Below, in pieces: positions 26,806-34,740 of a stretch of 34,859 bases of DNA. The notes under the pieces were generated by a model that saw only the letters and a list, made by a program, of their open reading frames with translations, was not told the DNA's origin and ran no database searches. Source of the stretch: Vicinamibacterales bacterium (GTDB lineage Bacteria; Acidobacteriota; Vicinamibacteria; Vicinamibacterales; 2-12-FULL-66-21); contig DASXLB010000079.1 of assembly GCA_036496585.1 (NCBI GenBank), forward strand, positions 1 to 34,859. Reading direction: 5' to 3'. The position numbers and the translations under genes are program-made. The stretch's first letter is position 1; every line of letters begins with the position of its first letter.

Positions 26806-28526
26806 TGGAACGCCGCGTTCTCCTCGCCGTCATTCTGTCGTTCGTCGTCCTCTACGCCTTCCAGGCGTGGTTTCCGTCTGCCCCGCCGGCGGCTGCTCAG
26901 CAGAAGCCTCCAGAAGCGAGCAAACTCGCCACGGCACCGAAGGCCTCGGCCCCAGCCGCCGCGAACCCCGCCCCGTCGGTACACGGAGAAGCGGAAGCCG
27001 CCAAGACTGCTCCGGAGGCTCCGGCACACGAGGTCACGATCGACAACGCCGAGGTGCACGGCGTGTTCACGTCGCGAGGCGGCGTGCTCACGAGCTGGCA
27101 ACTGAAGCGCTATCGCGACGCGGATCAGCGCCCCTTCGAACTCGTAGCTGGACACGCGCCTGCCGACTCGCCACTCCCTTTCACGCTCGCGAGCGACGAC
27201 CCGGCCGTATCGGCGGAGCTCGCGACCGCGCCCTTCACGGTCGGCGAATCGTCGGCGAACGGCACGTGGAAAGCGACGTTCGACTACAAAGACGCATCGG
27301 GTCTCGCGGCTGAAAAGACGTTTGCCATTGCCGCGAGCCAGCCGTACGTCATCGACGTCACGGCCTCGCTGACTCGCAACGGGCAGCCGCTGCCGGTCAC
27401 GCTCCGCTGGGGTCCGGCACTCGGCAGCGGCATCGTCGCCAAGTCTCGCTATAACCCGCCACCGCAACCGCTTTTCTACAAAGACGGCAAGGTGACGCGG
27501 GTCGCGGCGAACAAGGTCTCGCAACAGCCGTTGCAGGAAGGGATATTCGGGTTCGGCGGCGTCGACGACCACTACTTCCTCGCGGTCGTCGTGAAGCCCG
27601 ACGCCGCGCTGCGGCTGCAGTACACCGCCGTCGACGTCGATCTGAAGGACGTGCCGGAGGGCGCCCACTACATCGACTGGTCCGCGCGCTTCCCGGCGGC
27701 GGCGCACGCGCGCTATTTCGCCGGACCGAAAGACTTCGACGTACTCGCGACGGTCGATCGCGATCTCGTCCGTTCGATCGACTTCGGGATCTTCGCCTGG
27801 CTGGTCGTCCCGCTCCTGCGCGCGCTCAAGTGGATCAACGGCTACGTCGGCAATTACGGCTGGTCGTTAATTCTCCTGACGATTCTCATCAACCTGGTGA
27901 TGTTCCCGCTCCGGCAGAAGAGCTACGTGTCGATGCGGAAGATGCAGGCGCTGCAGCCGGAGCTCAAGGCCGTTCAGGATCGCTACAAGAACCTGAAGAT
28001 GAGCGATCCGGCGCGCGCCAAACAGAACCAGGAGATCATGGAGCTCTACAAGTCGCGCGGCGTGAACCCCGCCAGCGGCTGCGTACCGATGATCCTGACG
28101 CTGCCTGTCCTCTACGCGTTCTACTCTCTGCTGTCGGTGGCGATCGAGCTGCGCGGCGCCCCCTTCATCCTGCAGATTCACGATCTGTCGGCGCACGATC
28201 CCTACTACGTCTGGCCGGTCCTGATGGGCATCACGATGTTCATCCAGCAGAAGATGACGCCCGCCACCGGCGACCCGGCGCAGCAGAAGATGATGCTGTT
28301 CTTCATGCCGATCATGATGGGGACGTTGTTCGTGCGCGCGGCCAGCGGCCTGGTGATCTACTGGACGATCAGCAATCTGTGGGGCATCTTCCAGCAGATG
28401 CTCACCAATCGCATGCTGGGACCAGCACCGGTGAAGACGCTGCGCCCGCCGGCCGAGCGCCAGATGAAGAGCGCGAAACCAGTCGGCGGCGGCAAGACCG
28501 ACCAGGCGAAGGAGCGAAAGCCATGA
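26805..28526 (+). CDS. yidC: Membrane protein insertase YidC
   Basis: YidC inserts and folds inner-membrane proteins alone or with SecYEG. 573 residues. The N-terminal transmembrane helix is [23 protein letters not shown], with a YidC-typical start. An Ala/Pro/Lys-rich linker (about 25-65) follows, then a large periplasmic P1 domain (about 70-320; TIDNAEVHGVFTSRGGVLTSWQLKRY). The conserved core begins around residue 335: NYGWSLILLTILINLVMFPLRQKS, the cytoplasmic hairpin MRKMQALQPELKAVQDRYK, PASGCVPMILTLPVLYAFYSLL, and the last helices with FFMPIMMGTLF and SGLVIYWTISNLWGIFQQ. A large P1 domain is characteristic of Gram-negative YidC. The frame continues upstream through yidD, but ATG 26805 begins the conserved protein. 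Confidence 0.97.
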   Translation: MERRVLLAVILSFVVLYAFQAWFPSAPPAAAQQKPPEASKLATAPKASAPAAANPAPSVHGEAEAAKTAPEAPAHEVTIDNAEVHGVFTSRGGVLTSWQLKRYRDADQRPFELVAGHAPADSPLPFTLASDDPAVSAELATAPFTVGESSANGTWKATFDYKDASGLAAEKTFAIAASQPYVIDVTASLTRNGQPLPVTLRWGPALGSGIVAKSRYNPPPQPLFYKDGKVTRVAANKVSQQPLQEGIFGFGGVDDHYFLAVVVKPDAALRLQYTAVDVDLKDVPEGAHYIDWSARFPAAAHARYFAGPKDFDVLATVDRDLVRSIDFGIFAWLVVPLLRALKWINGYVGNYGWSLILLTILINLVMFPLRQKSYVSMRKMQALQPELKAVQDRYKNLKMSDPARAKQNQEIMELYKSRGVNPASGCVPMILTLPVLYAFYSLLSVAIELRGAPFILQIHDLSAHDPYYVWPVLMGITMFIQQKMTPATGDPAQQKMMLFFMPIMMGTLFVRAASGLVIYWTISNLWGIFQQMLTNRMLGPAPVKTLRPPAERQMKSAKPVGGGKTDQAKERKP

Positions 28527-28972
28527 GCAGCGTCCAGGAAAGAGCCGGGTCTCTCGTGCGTGGCGTGCTCGCCGCCATGGATCTGCCGTCGCTGAACGTC
28601 ACCATCGTCGACGCTCCCGACGCGGTTCGCGTCGAGATCGACGGCGCCGGCGGCGAGGTCCTGCTGAAGCGCAAGGGCGAGGCGCTCGACGCGTTGCAGC
28701 AGATCGTCAATACGGGATTCCGGCGGGAACTCACCGACGATCGCAGCTTCGTCGTCGACTGCATGGGATATCGGAAGGGCAAGGACGAAGAGCTGCGGCA
28801 GATGACGCGATTCACGATGGAACGCGTTCGCGCCTCGGGGCCGCAGGAGATGGGTCCGCTCAACCCGTATGCCCGGCGCATCGTGCATCTCACCGTGGCC
28901 GAGGATCCCGCGATGAGCTCGGAGAGCGTCGGCGACGCGTTCCTGAAGACAGTCATCATCTCGAAAAAGTAA
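28523..28972 (+). CDS. KhpB/Jag-type RNA-binding protein (KH + R3H, no Jag-N)
   Basis: A 149-residue protein encoded right after yidC with an ATGA overlap and AAGGAG 8 bases upstream. Residues about 5-85 form a KH-II-like domain (VRVEIDGAGGEVLLKRKGEALDALQQIVN) and residues about 90-149 an R3H domain (MTRFTMERVRASG, LNPYARRIVHLTVAEDPAMSSESVGDAFLKTVII). This is the Jag/KhpB/EloR architecture, in which the protein binds RNA with KhpA and affects cell elongation. Two departures are seen: the usual N-terminal Jag-N domain is absent, and the KH GxxG loop is KRKG (Lys49 in place of the first Gly). The family position after yidC supports the assignment. Confidence 0.9.
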   Translation: MSSVQERAGSLVRGVLAAMDLPSLNVTIVDAPDAVRVEIDGAGGEVLLKRKGEALDALQQIVNTGFRRELTDDRSFVVDCMGYRKGKDEELRQMTRFTMERVRASGPQEMGPLNPYARRIVHLTVAEDPAMSSESVGDAFLKTVIISKK

Positions 28973-28987
28973 GCGCCGACGACTGAG

Positions 28988-29016
28988 ATCGGAGCGTCCG
29001 AGCCTCGGAGTCCGAT
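28988..29016. terminator. Nested hairpin between the khpB-like gene and mnmE
   Basis: ATCGGA (28988-28993) pairs with TCCGAT (29011-29016), and inside it TCCGA (28997-29001) pairs with TCGGA (29005-29009) around GCC. It occupies a 67-base gap on the same strand and could limit read-through from the rpmH-yidC group into mnmE. There is no T-tract directly after it. Confidence 0.5.
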
Positions 29017-29039
29017 TCACGGATCTTTGATTCCGACCC

Positions 29040-30383
29040 ATGTTCTCGACCGAGGACACGATCGTCGCTATCGCGACTCCCCCAGGCCGGGGCGGCATCG
29101 GCATCGTCCGGCTCAGCGGGCCGTGCGCCAGCGCGGTCGCGAAGGCTCTCGGATGCGCCGAAGCCCTCGAGCCGCGCCGCGCGACGCTGAGTACGATCGT
29201 GATGGCCGGCGGCGTCGCGATCGATGAAGCGGTGGTGACGTCGTTCCCCGCGCCGCACTCCTACACGGGCGATGACGTCGTCGAAATCGCCGCGCATGGC
29301 AGCCCGGTTGTCCTGCGGCAGATCGTGGAGGCGGCGATCGCCGCCGGGGCGCGACTGGCGAATCCCGGCGAATTCACGCTACGCGCGTATCTCCACGGCC
29401 GCATCGATCTCGTGCAGGCGGAAGCGGTCGCCGAACTGATCGACGCGGTGACGCCGCTGCAGGCGCGCGTGGCGTTCGACCAACTGGAGGGGACGCTCAC
29501 CTCGAAGCTGCGTGAGATCGATGCGGCGCTGCTCGATCTCATCGCGAAGCTCGAAGCCTCGCTCGACTTTCCTGACGAGGGCTATCACTTCGTCGGTCGC
29601 CATGAGACGGGCGAGGCGCTCGACAGCGTGCTCCGTTCGGTCGAGCGCACGCTCGCCGACGCCGCCCGCGGCCGGATCATCCGCGAGGGCCTGACCGCCG
29701 CGGTCGTGGGACGACCGAACGCGGGGAAATCGAGTCTCTTCAACCGACTCGCCGGCGCGGCGCGGGCGATCGTTACCGACGTGCCCGGGACGACGCGCGA
29801 CCTGCTGACGGAGCGGATCGACTTGAGCGGGATACCGTTCACGTTGATCGACACCGCAGGATTACGGCTCGAGCCTTCGAACGCGATCGAGGAGGAGGGA
29901 ATCGCACGCGCCCGCCAGGCCGGCGCCGCCGCCGACATCGTGGTGGTCGTGATAGACCGGTCGCGGCCGCTCGATGACGAGGATCGTGCCCTTGCGGCGG
30001 AGCACCAGGGCCGTCGCCTGCTCGTGGCGAGTAAAGCGGATCTGCCTGCCGCCTGGGAGGCAGAGACGCTCGGCGCGCTCGAGGTGTCGTCGATCACCGA
30101 CGAGGGGATCGGCGAGTTGCGTCGCGCGCTCATCGAACATGCGGGGGGCGCCGCAGCGCTCCGCGATCGGCCCGCGCTCGCCAACGCGCGTCAGGCGGCG
30201 CTGCTGGAACACGCACGCGGCGCGCTCGAGCGAGCGCGCGCGTCGGTGCAGGCGGGGATCTCCGAAGAGTTCGTGCTGGCCGATCTGCACGAGGCGCGCG
30301 GGCGGTTCGACGAGATCTCCGGCGCCCGGCCCCAGGATGAAGTGCTGCGTACGATCTTCGAGCGGTTCTGTATAGGAAAATAG
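29040..30383 (+). CDS. mnmE: tRNA uridine-5-carboxymethylaminomethyl modification GTPase
   Basis: MnmE works with MnmG to modify the wobble uridine (U34) of several tRNAs. 447 residues. The N-terminal folate-binding domain starts DTIVAIATPPGRGGIGIVRLSG and includes NPGEFTLRAYLHGRIDLVQAEAV. The G domain has G1 GRPNAGKS (224-231), a TTRD switch region (251-254), G3 DTAG (271-274) and G4 SKAD (331-334) where NKxD is usual. The C-terminus FCIGK carries the conserved cysteine. The start is ATG 29040, giving the normal T-I-(V/A)-A-I-A-T-P-x-G opening. mnmG follows after a 54-base spacer with a repeat-bearing hairpin. Confidence 0.96.
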   Translation: MFSTEDTIVAIATPPGRGGIGIVRLSGPCASAVAKALGCAEALEPRRATLSTIVMAGGVAIDEAVVTSFPAPHSYTGDDVVEIAAHGSPVVLRQIVEAAIAAGARLANPGEFTLRAYLHGRIDLVQAEAVAELIDAVTPLQARVAFDQLEGTLTSKLREIDAALLDLIAKLEASLDFPDEGYHFVGRHETGEALDSVLRSVERTLADAARGRIIREGLTAAVVGRPNAGKSSLFNRLAGAARAIVTDVPGTTRDLLTERIDLSGIPFTLIDTAGLRLEPSNAIEEEGIARARQAGAAADIVVVVIDRSRPLDDEDRALAAEHQGRRLLVASKADLPAAWEAETLGALEVSSITDEGIGELRRALIEHAGGAAALRDRPALANARQAALLEHARGALERARASVQAGISEEFVLADLHEARGRFDEISGARPQDEVLRTIFERFCIGK

Positions 30384-30421
30384 GTGGGTCATCGGGTGAT
30401 CGGGTGATCGGAATGATCCAC
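30384..30421. repeat. GATCGGGTG repeat hairpin between mnmE and mnmG
   Basis: GTGGGTCAT (30384-30392) and ATGATCCAC (30413-30421) form a 9-bp stem with one G-T wobble. The loop between contains two copies of the 8-base unit ATCGGGTG (starting 30391 and 30399) and a third degraded one. The same GATCGGGTGATC-like sequence appears in the dnaN-gyrB spacer, which points to a dispersed intergenic repeat rather than a gene-specific signal. It starts directly after the mnmE stop codon. Confidence 0.65.
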
Positions 30422-30437
30422 GGATGAGCTGACCGCT

Positions 30438-32261
30438 ATGCGGAAACACGAAATCATCGTGATTGGCGCCGGGCACGCCGGTGTCGAAGCGGCGTGGGCG
30501 GCCGCGCGTCTCGGGAGGGATGTCGCCATCTGCACGCTGTCGAAAGACACGGTCGCGCACATGCCGTGCAACCCGGCGATCGGCGGCACGGCGAAGGGTC
30601 ATCTGGTTCGAGAGATCGACGCGCTCGGCGGGCTGATGGGGCTGGCGATCGATGCGACGGCGATCCAGTTCAAACTGCTCAACCGCAGCCGCGGCCCCGC
30701 GGTGTGGTCTCCCCGCGCCCAGGCGGACAAGCGGCGCTACGGTCAGTGGGTGCGTCAGGCGCTCGAAGAACAGCCGCACATTTCCTGGATCATCGGAAAG
30801 GCGGCGCGGATCCTCTCGCACGACGGCCGGGTGTGCGGCATCGCGATGGCGGACGGCGACCTGTACGGCTGCGATGCCCTCGTCGTGACGACGGGTACGT
30901 TTCTGAACGGTCTGATTCACGTCGGCCGCGATCAACGGCCGGCGGGCCGCGCGGGTGAGCCGCCCTCGACGGATCTGGCCGAATCGCTGAAATCGTTCGG
31001 GTTTTCGTGGGGACGGCTGAAAACGGGCACGCCTCCTCGCCTCCATCGCGACAGCATCGATTTCACGCGATTCACGGAGGATTGCGGGGACGATCCGCCA
31101 GTCCCGTTTTCGTTCCAGACGTTTAAGGTCAATCGACCGCAAACTAGCTGTCACATTGTACATACCACTGAGCGCGTCCATTCTTTGGTCCGCCAGCACA
31201 TCGGTGAATCGCCACTGTTCAATGGCCAGATAGCCGGCATCGGGCCGCGATACTGCCCTTCTCTGGAAGACAAGGTGATGCGGTTCCCGCATCGGGACCG
31301 CCATCAGATATTTCTTGAGCCTGAAGGCCTCGACGTCGACGAAATTTACGTCAACGGCTATTCGATGAGCCTGCCAGCGGACCTCCAGTTGCAAATCGTC
31401 CACGCGCTCCCAGGACTGGAGGATGCAACGATGATCCGGCCTGGTTATGCGGTTGAGTACGACTTCATCCAGCCGACGGAGCTCGATCGGTCTCTGGAGG
31501 CGAGGCGACTTGGCGGACTGTTCCTTGCGGGTCAGATCAATGGCACCTCCGGCTACGAGGAAGCCGCGGCGCAAGGCCAGATGGCGGGTATCAACGCCGC
31601 CCGCCACGCGCGGGGGGAAGCGCCAGTCGTTCTCGGCAGAGACGAGGCGTACATCGGGGTCCTGGTCGACGATCTGGTCACGCGCGGTTGCCTCGAGCCG
31701 TACCGCATGTTCACGTCGCGCGCGGAACATCGTCTGTTGCTACGAATCGACAATGCCGATCTTCGCCTGACCCCTGTGGGCAGACGCGCCGGCCTGGTAG
31801 ACGACGACCGGTGGGCGACGTTCGAGGGGCGTCGCGATCGTCTCGAGCGCAACCGGCAGACGATTGAGACGACTACGGTCACTCTCGGAGGAGGTCGCCT
31901 GCCGGCCGCGCGAGCTCTCCGCCAACCAACCGTCGATATCCGGGCGCTCATCTCCGGAGGGCAGCTTCCACTCGACGTGCGGGATCCGATCGTCGATCTT
32001 GGCAGCCTCGAGACGATGTATCGATTCGAAGGGTATCTGCGCCGCCAGGAGGAGTCCGTGGCCCGGCTGAAGCGTCAGGAGACCCGCGAAATCCCCTCAG
32101 ACTTCAGGTTTGAGGGGATACCAGGGCTATCTCGCGAAGCAGTCGAGCGGTTGGCGACGGTCAGGCCGGAGACAATCGGCCAGGCCCTCAGGATTCCTGG
32201 GATGACACCAGCCGCGGTCGCCTTGATCGCGTCGCACATCGCGGGCGCGCTCCGGTCGTGA
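30438..32261 (+). CDS. mnmG: tRNA uridine-5-carboxymethylaminomethyl modification enzyme, FAD subunit
   Basis: MnmG (GidA) binds FAD and NADH and, with MnmE, installs the cmnm5 group on U34 of tRNA. 607 residues, slightly short for the family. The dinucleotide fold [10 protein letters not shown] is at about 10-19. [23 protein letters not shown], then [13 protein letters not shown] and LKTGTPPRL, are diagnostic family blocks. [39 protein letters not shown] and [14 protein letters not shown] complete the pattern. The C-terminal helical domain includes EGYLRRQ and [12 protein letters not shown]. The middle of the gene, roughly 31080-31500, is less GC-rich than the surroundings. Its stop overlaps the rsmG GTG start (GTGA). 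Confidence 0.97.
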   Translation: MRKHEIIVIGAGHAGVEAAWAAARLGRDVAICTLSKDTVAHMPCNPAIGGTAKGHLVREIDALGGLMGLAIDATAIQFKLLNRSRGPAVWSPRAQADKRRYGQWVRQALEEQPHISWIIGKAARILSHDGRVCGIAMADGDLYGCDALVVTTGTFLNGLIHVGRDQRPAGRAGEPPSTDLAESLKSFGFSWGRLKTGTPPRLHRDSIDFTRFTEDCGDDPPVPFSFQTFKVNRPQTSCHIVHTTERVHSLVRQHIGESPLFNGQIAGIGPRYCPSLEDKVMRFPHRDRHQIFLEPEGLDVDEIYVNGYSMSLPADLQLQIVHALPGLEDATMIRPGYAVEYDFIQPTELDRSLEARRLGGLFLAGQINGTSGYEEAAAQGQMAGINAARHARGEAPVVLGRDEAYIGVLVDDLVTRGCLEPYRMFTSRAEHRLLLRIDNADLRLTPVGRRAGLVDDDRWATFEGRRDRLERNRQTIETTTVTLGGGRLPAARALRQPTVDIRALISGGQLPLDVRDPIVDLGSLETMYRFEGYLRRQEESVARLKRQETREIPSDFRFEGIPGLSREAVERLATVRPETIGQALRIPGMTPAAVALIASHIAGALRS

Positions 32262-32896
32262 GTCTCCGCGACATCTCGGACGTTCTGACCGATCGCGCCA
32301 GCCACGCGCGGTTGCTCCTTCCGGAGCCACTCCTCACCCAGCTCGTCGCTTACTACCAGGTCCTCAGCCACTGGAACAAGAAGATCAATTTGACGTCGCT
32401 ATCGGATCCTGACGAAGCAGTCGATCGGCTGTTACTCGAGCCGGTCGCGGCGGCTGCGGAACTTCCCCATGGGGAGCCGCTGATCGACCTTGGTTCAGGC
32501 GGCGGGTCTCCCGCGATCCCTTTGGCGCTTGCTAGCAATGCGTCCCGCCTCGTCATGGTGGAGTCACGAGAAAGGAAGGCAGCCTTTCTGCGAGAGGTCA
32601 TTCGCGAGCTCGGATTGACGGCTGCCGTCGAGACCAGACGATTTGAAGAGCTTTCAGGACAACCCAGTTTTGCCCGCAGCTTCGTCGTGGTCTCCGTCCG
32701 GGCTGTTCGTCTCGAACACTCGATGTTTTCGTACATCTCAGCATTCTTGCGGCCGAATGGTACCGTCGCATTGTTCAGATCCGTGGGCGCTCAGGATCCG
32801 CCAGATGGACTACCCGATGAGTTACGCTGGATTTCCACCCGCCAACTCATCCAGGCGACACATAGTGTCCTGACTCGCTTGCAGCGTTCCACGTGA
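32258..32896 (+). CDS. rsmG: 16S rRNA (guanine-527-N7)-methyltransferase
   Basis: RsmG (GidB) methylates N7 of G527 in 16S rRNA with S-adenosylmethionine. 212 residues from GTG 32258, translationally coupled to mnm[26 protein letters not shown] matches the family's W-N-x-x-x-N-L-T-x-x region, and the SAM loop is [15 protein letters not shown] (about 76-90; the usual form is D-(L/I)-G-(S/T)-G-(A/G)-G-F-P-G). [13 protein letters not shown] corresponds to the conserved R-A block. The coding sequence ends inside the first parS site, so the last codons and the stop are part of the centromere sequence. Base composition is less GC-rich than parA. Confidence 0.93.
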   Translation: MSLRDISDVLTDRASHARLLLPEPLLTQLVAYYQVLSHWNKKINLTSLSDPDEAVDRLLLEPVAAAAELPHGEPLIDLGSGGGSPAIPLALASNASRLVMVESRERKAAFLREVIRELGLTAAVETRRFEELSGQPSFARSFVVVSVRAVRLEHSMFSYISAFLRPNGTVALFRSVGAQDPPDGLPDELRWISTRQLIQATHSVLTRLQRST

Positions 32897-32900
32897 AACA
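32885..32900. other. parS centromere site 1
   Basis: CGTTCCACGTGAAACA matches the bacterial parS consensus TGTTTCACGTGAAACA at 14 of 16 positions, with the core CCACGTGAAAC intact. It overlaps the 3' end of rsmG (stop at 32894-32896). Its reverse complement equals parS site 2 except for one end base. ParB, encoded at 33767, is the expected binder. Confidence 0.92.
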
Positions 32901-32922
32901 ATCCGAGGTATCATCCACCGCA

Positions 32923-32938
32923 TGTTTCACGTGGAACA
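32923..32938. other. parS centromere site 2
   Basis: TGTTTCACGTGGAACA matches the consensus at 15 of 16 positions. It is inverted relative to site 1, and the centres of the two sites are 38 bases apart. It lies directly upstream of parA, so ParB bound here could also influence parAB expression. Confidence 0.95.
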
Positions 32939-32964
32939 ATGCATAGATTAGGTTGAACAACCAA

Positions 32965-33774
32965 ATGGCGCGCATCCTCTCCGTCGCCAACCAGAAGGGC
33001 GGCGTCGGGAAAACCACCACCACCATCAACCTGGCCACCGCCCTCGCCATCGCCGAGCAGCGCATTCTCGTCGTCGACATGGACCCCCAGGCCAATCTGA
33101 CCAGCGGCCTGGGACTCAAGGGACAGGCGGGCTCCGCCGGCACCATCTACCAGGCGCTCACCGCCGCCGGCCCGCTCGATGATCCGGCACCATTCCTCCT
33201 CGAAACGCGCGTCAAGAATCTCTGGCTCATCCCGGCGGATCGCAATCTCACCGGGGCCGAAGTCGAGCTCGTCACGCTGCCAGACCGTGAGCGCCGCCTG
33301 CGCGACCTCCTCGATCGGCTCCGCGACCGCTTCGACTTCATCCTCATCGACACGCCTCCGTCGCTGGGGCTACTCACGCTCAACACGCTCGTCGCCGCCG
33401 ACGCTGTCCTCATTCCCTTGAACTGCGAATACTTCGCGCTCGAGGGTCTCGCCGATCTCATCGCCACGCTGCGCCGCGTCCGCAGTGCGTTCAACCCCTC
33501 GCTCGACATCGCCGGGGTGCTGATGACGATGTACGACGAGCGCACCAACCTCGGCCAACAGGTCTCGCACGACATCCGCGAGTTCTTCCAGGATCGCGTC
33601 TACACGACCGTGATCCCCCGCAACGTCCGACTCGGCGAAGCGCCCAGCCACGGGCTGCCCGCGATCCTCTACGACGTCAAATCACGCGGCTCCGAGGCGT
33701 ATCTCGCGCTGGCGCGCGAAGTGCTCGCGCGCGAATCCGCCGCCGCCCCCCAGACGGAGCACCATCATGGCTGA
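32965..33774 (+). CDS. parA: Chromosome partitioning ATPase ParA/Soj
   Basis: ParA is a deviant-Walker P-loop ATPase that binds nucleoid DNA non-specifically and drives ParB-parS complexes apart. 269 residues from ATG 32965: MARILSVANQKGGVGKTTTTINLATALA, with the signature K-G-G-V-G-K-T-T. VDMDPQANLTSGLG is the A' region and FILIDTPPSLGLLTLNTLVAAD is Walker B. RNVRLGEAPSHGLP is the C-terminal Soj motif. An in-frame TTG at 32953 would add four residues; it lies inside a small inverted repeat (GGTTG-AA-CAACC, 32951-32962). parB overlaps its last 8 bases. Confidence 0.97.
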   Translation: MARILSVANQKGGVGKTTTTINLATALAIAEQRILVVDMDPQANLTSGLGLKGQAGSAGTIYQALTAAGPLDDPAPFLLETRVKNLWLIPADRNLTGAEVELVTLPDRERRLRDLLDRLRDRFDFILIDTPPSLGLLTLNTLVAADAVLIPLNCEYFALEGLADLIATLRRVRSAFNPSLDIAGVLMTMYDERTNLGQQVSHDIREFFQDRVYTTVIPRNVRLGEAPSHGLPAILYDVKSRGSEAYLALAREVLARESAAAPQTEHHHG

Positions 33775-34636
33775 CAAACGCCCCGCACTCGGCCGCGGCC
33801 TGAGCGCTCTCATCCCCGACCTGCCGCCGGCGGCACCCGCCGCCGGAGAGCGCGCGCTCGACGTCGATCTCGATCAACTGCGCCCCAACCGGTTCCAGCC
33901 GCGCACGCAGATGGACGACGAGCGCATCGACGAGCTGTCGCGCTCGATCCGCAGCAACGGCATCATCCAGCCGATCGTCGTCCGACGCGTCGCCGGCGAG
34001 GCCGAGCGCTACGAAATCATCGCCGGCGAGCGGCGCTGGCGCGCCGCGCAGCGCGCCGGCCTGATGAAGGTGCCCGTGGTCGTCCGTGACATTCCGGAGA
34101 ACCGCCTGCTCGCCGTTGCGCTCATCGAAAACATCCAGCGCGAGAACCTGAATCCGATTGAAGAGGCGGTCGCCTACCGCCGTCTTGCGGACGATTACCA
34201 GTTGACCCAGGAGCAGATCGCCGACGCGGTCGGCAAGGACCGCTCCTCGATCGCGAACTACGTGCGCCTGCTGCGATTGCCGCAGGAGGTCCGCAACAAC
34301 CTCGCGTCGAACGCGCTCTCGATGGGCCATGCCCGAGCCCTGCTGGCGCTCCCGGACGAAGCCGCCCAGCTCCGCCTGGGCCGCGACATCGTGGCGCGGA
34401 ACCTCTCGGTCCGCGACGTCGAAGCCCTGGTCAAGAAGGACACGAAGGAAGCGAAGGACGCGACAGACGCGAAGGAGCGAGCCGATCCCAACACGCGGGC
34501 GGCGGAAGACAAGCTCCGTCTCGCCCTCGGTACGCGCGTGCGGATCAACCGCCGCGGCAAGGGCGGCCGGATCGAGATCGATTTCGTGAGCGAAGACGAA
34601 CTGCAGCGGATCTACGAACGCTTGATCGAGGAATGA
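33767..34636 (+). CDS. parB: Chromosome partitioning protein ParB/Spo0J
   Basis: ParB binds parS, slides and spreads as a CTP-dependent clamp and stimulates ParA. 289 residues. The N-terminus MADKRPALGRGLSALI is the usual ParA-stimulating peptide (L-G-(R/K)-G-L-x-A-L). The CTPase/ParB-N domain includes LRPNRFQPR and IIAGERRWRAAQRAG (GERRWR at 87-92), then LIENIQRENLNPIEEA. The helix-turn-helix (TQEQIADAVGKDRSSIANYVRLLRLP) reads the parS core. A charged Lys/Asp/Glu linker (about 225-245) precedes the dimerisation domain, which ends IYERLIEE. It overlaps parA. Confidence 0.98.
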   Translation: MADKRPALGRGLSALIPDLPPAAPAAGERALDVDLDQLRPNRFQPRTQMDDERIDELSRSIRSNGIIQPIVVRRVAGEAERYEIIAGERRWRAAQRAGLMKVPVVVRDIPENRLLAVALIENIQRENLNPIEEAVAYRRLADDYQLTQEQIADAVGKDRSSIANYVRLLRLPQEVRNNLASNALSMGHARALLALPDEAAQLRLGRDIVARNLSVRDVEALVKKDTKEAKDATDAKERADPNTRAAEDKLRLALGTRVRINRRGKGGRIEIDFVSEDELQRIYERLIEE

Positions 34637-34740
34637 TTCGATCGCGTGGTGGCAGATCGCAGTGAAGCCGGAGTCAGTGCCGCAGAGGGATAGAGGACAA
34701 AAGCTTCTCCGGAACCGAGGCCGCGAGCGAGGCGAGGCGA
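34637..34740. other. Spacer after parB, nothing certain
   Basis: About 100 bases with no recognised gene or clear terminator. A GTG at 34662 opens a frame that stays open to the window end through the tandem repeat, but it has no ribosome-binding site and codes only for a charged repetitive sequence. The last part (34723-34740) already contains two GAGGC sub-repeats belonging to the array that follows. Confidence 0.5.

Noticed and set aside
29862-31730. A 622-codon minus-strand frame opposite mnmE and mnmG
   Set aside because: It crosses an intergenic hairpin and two well-supported genes on the other strand.
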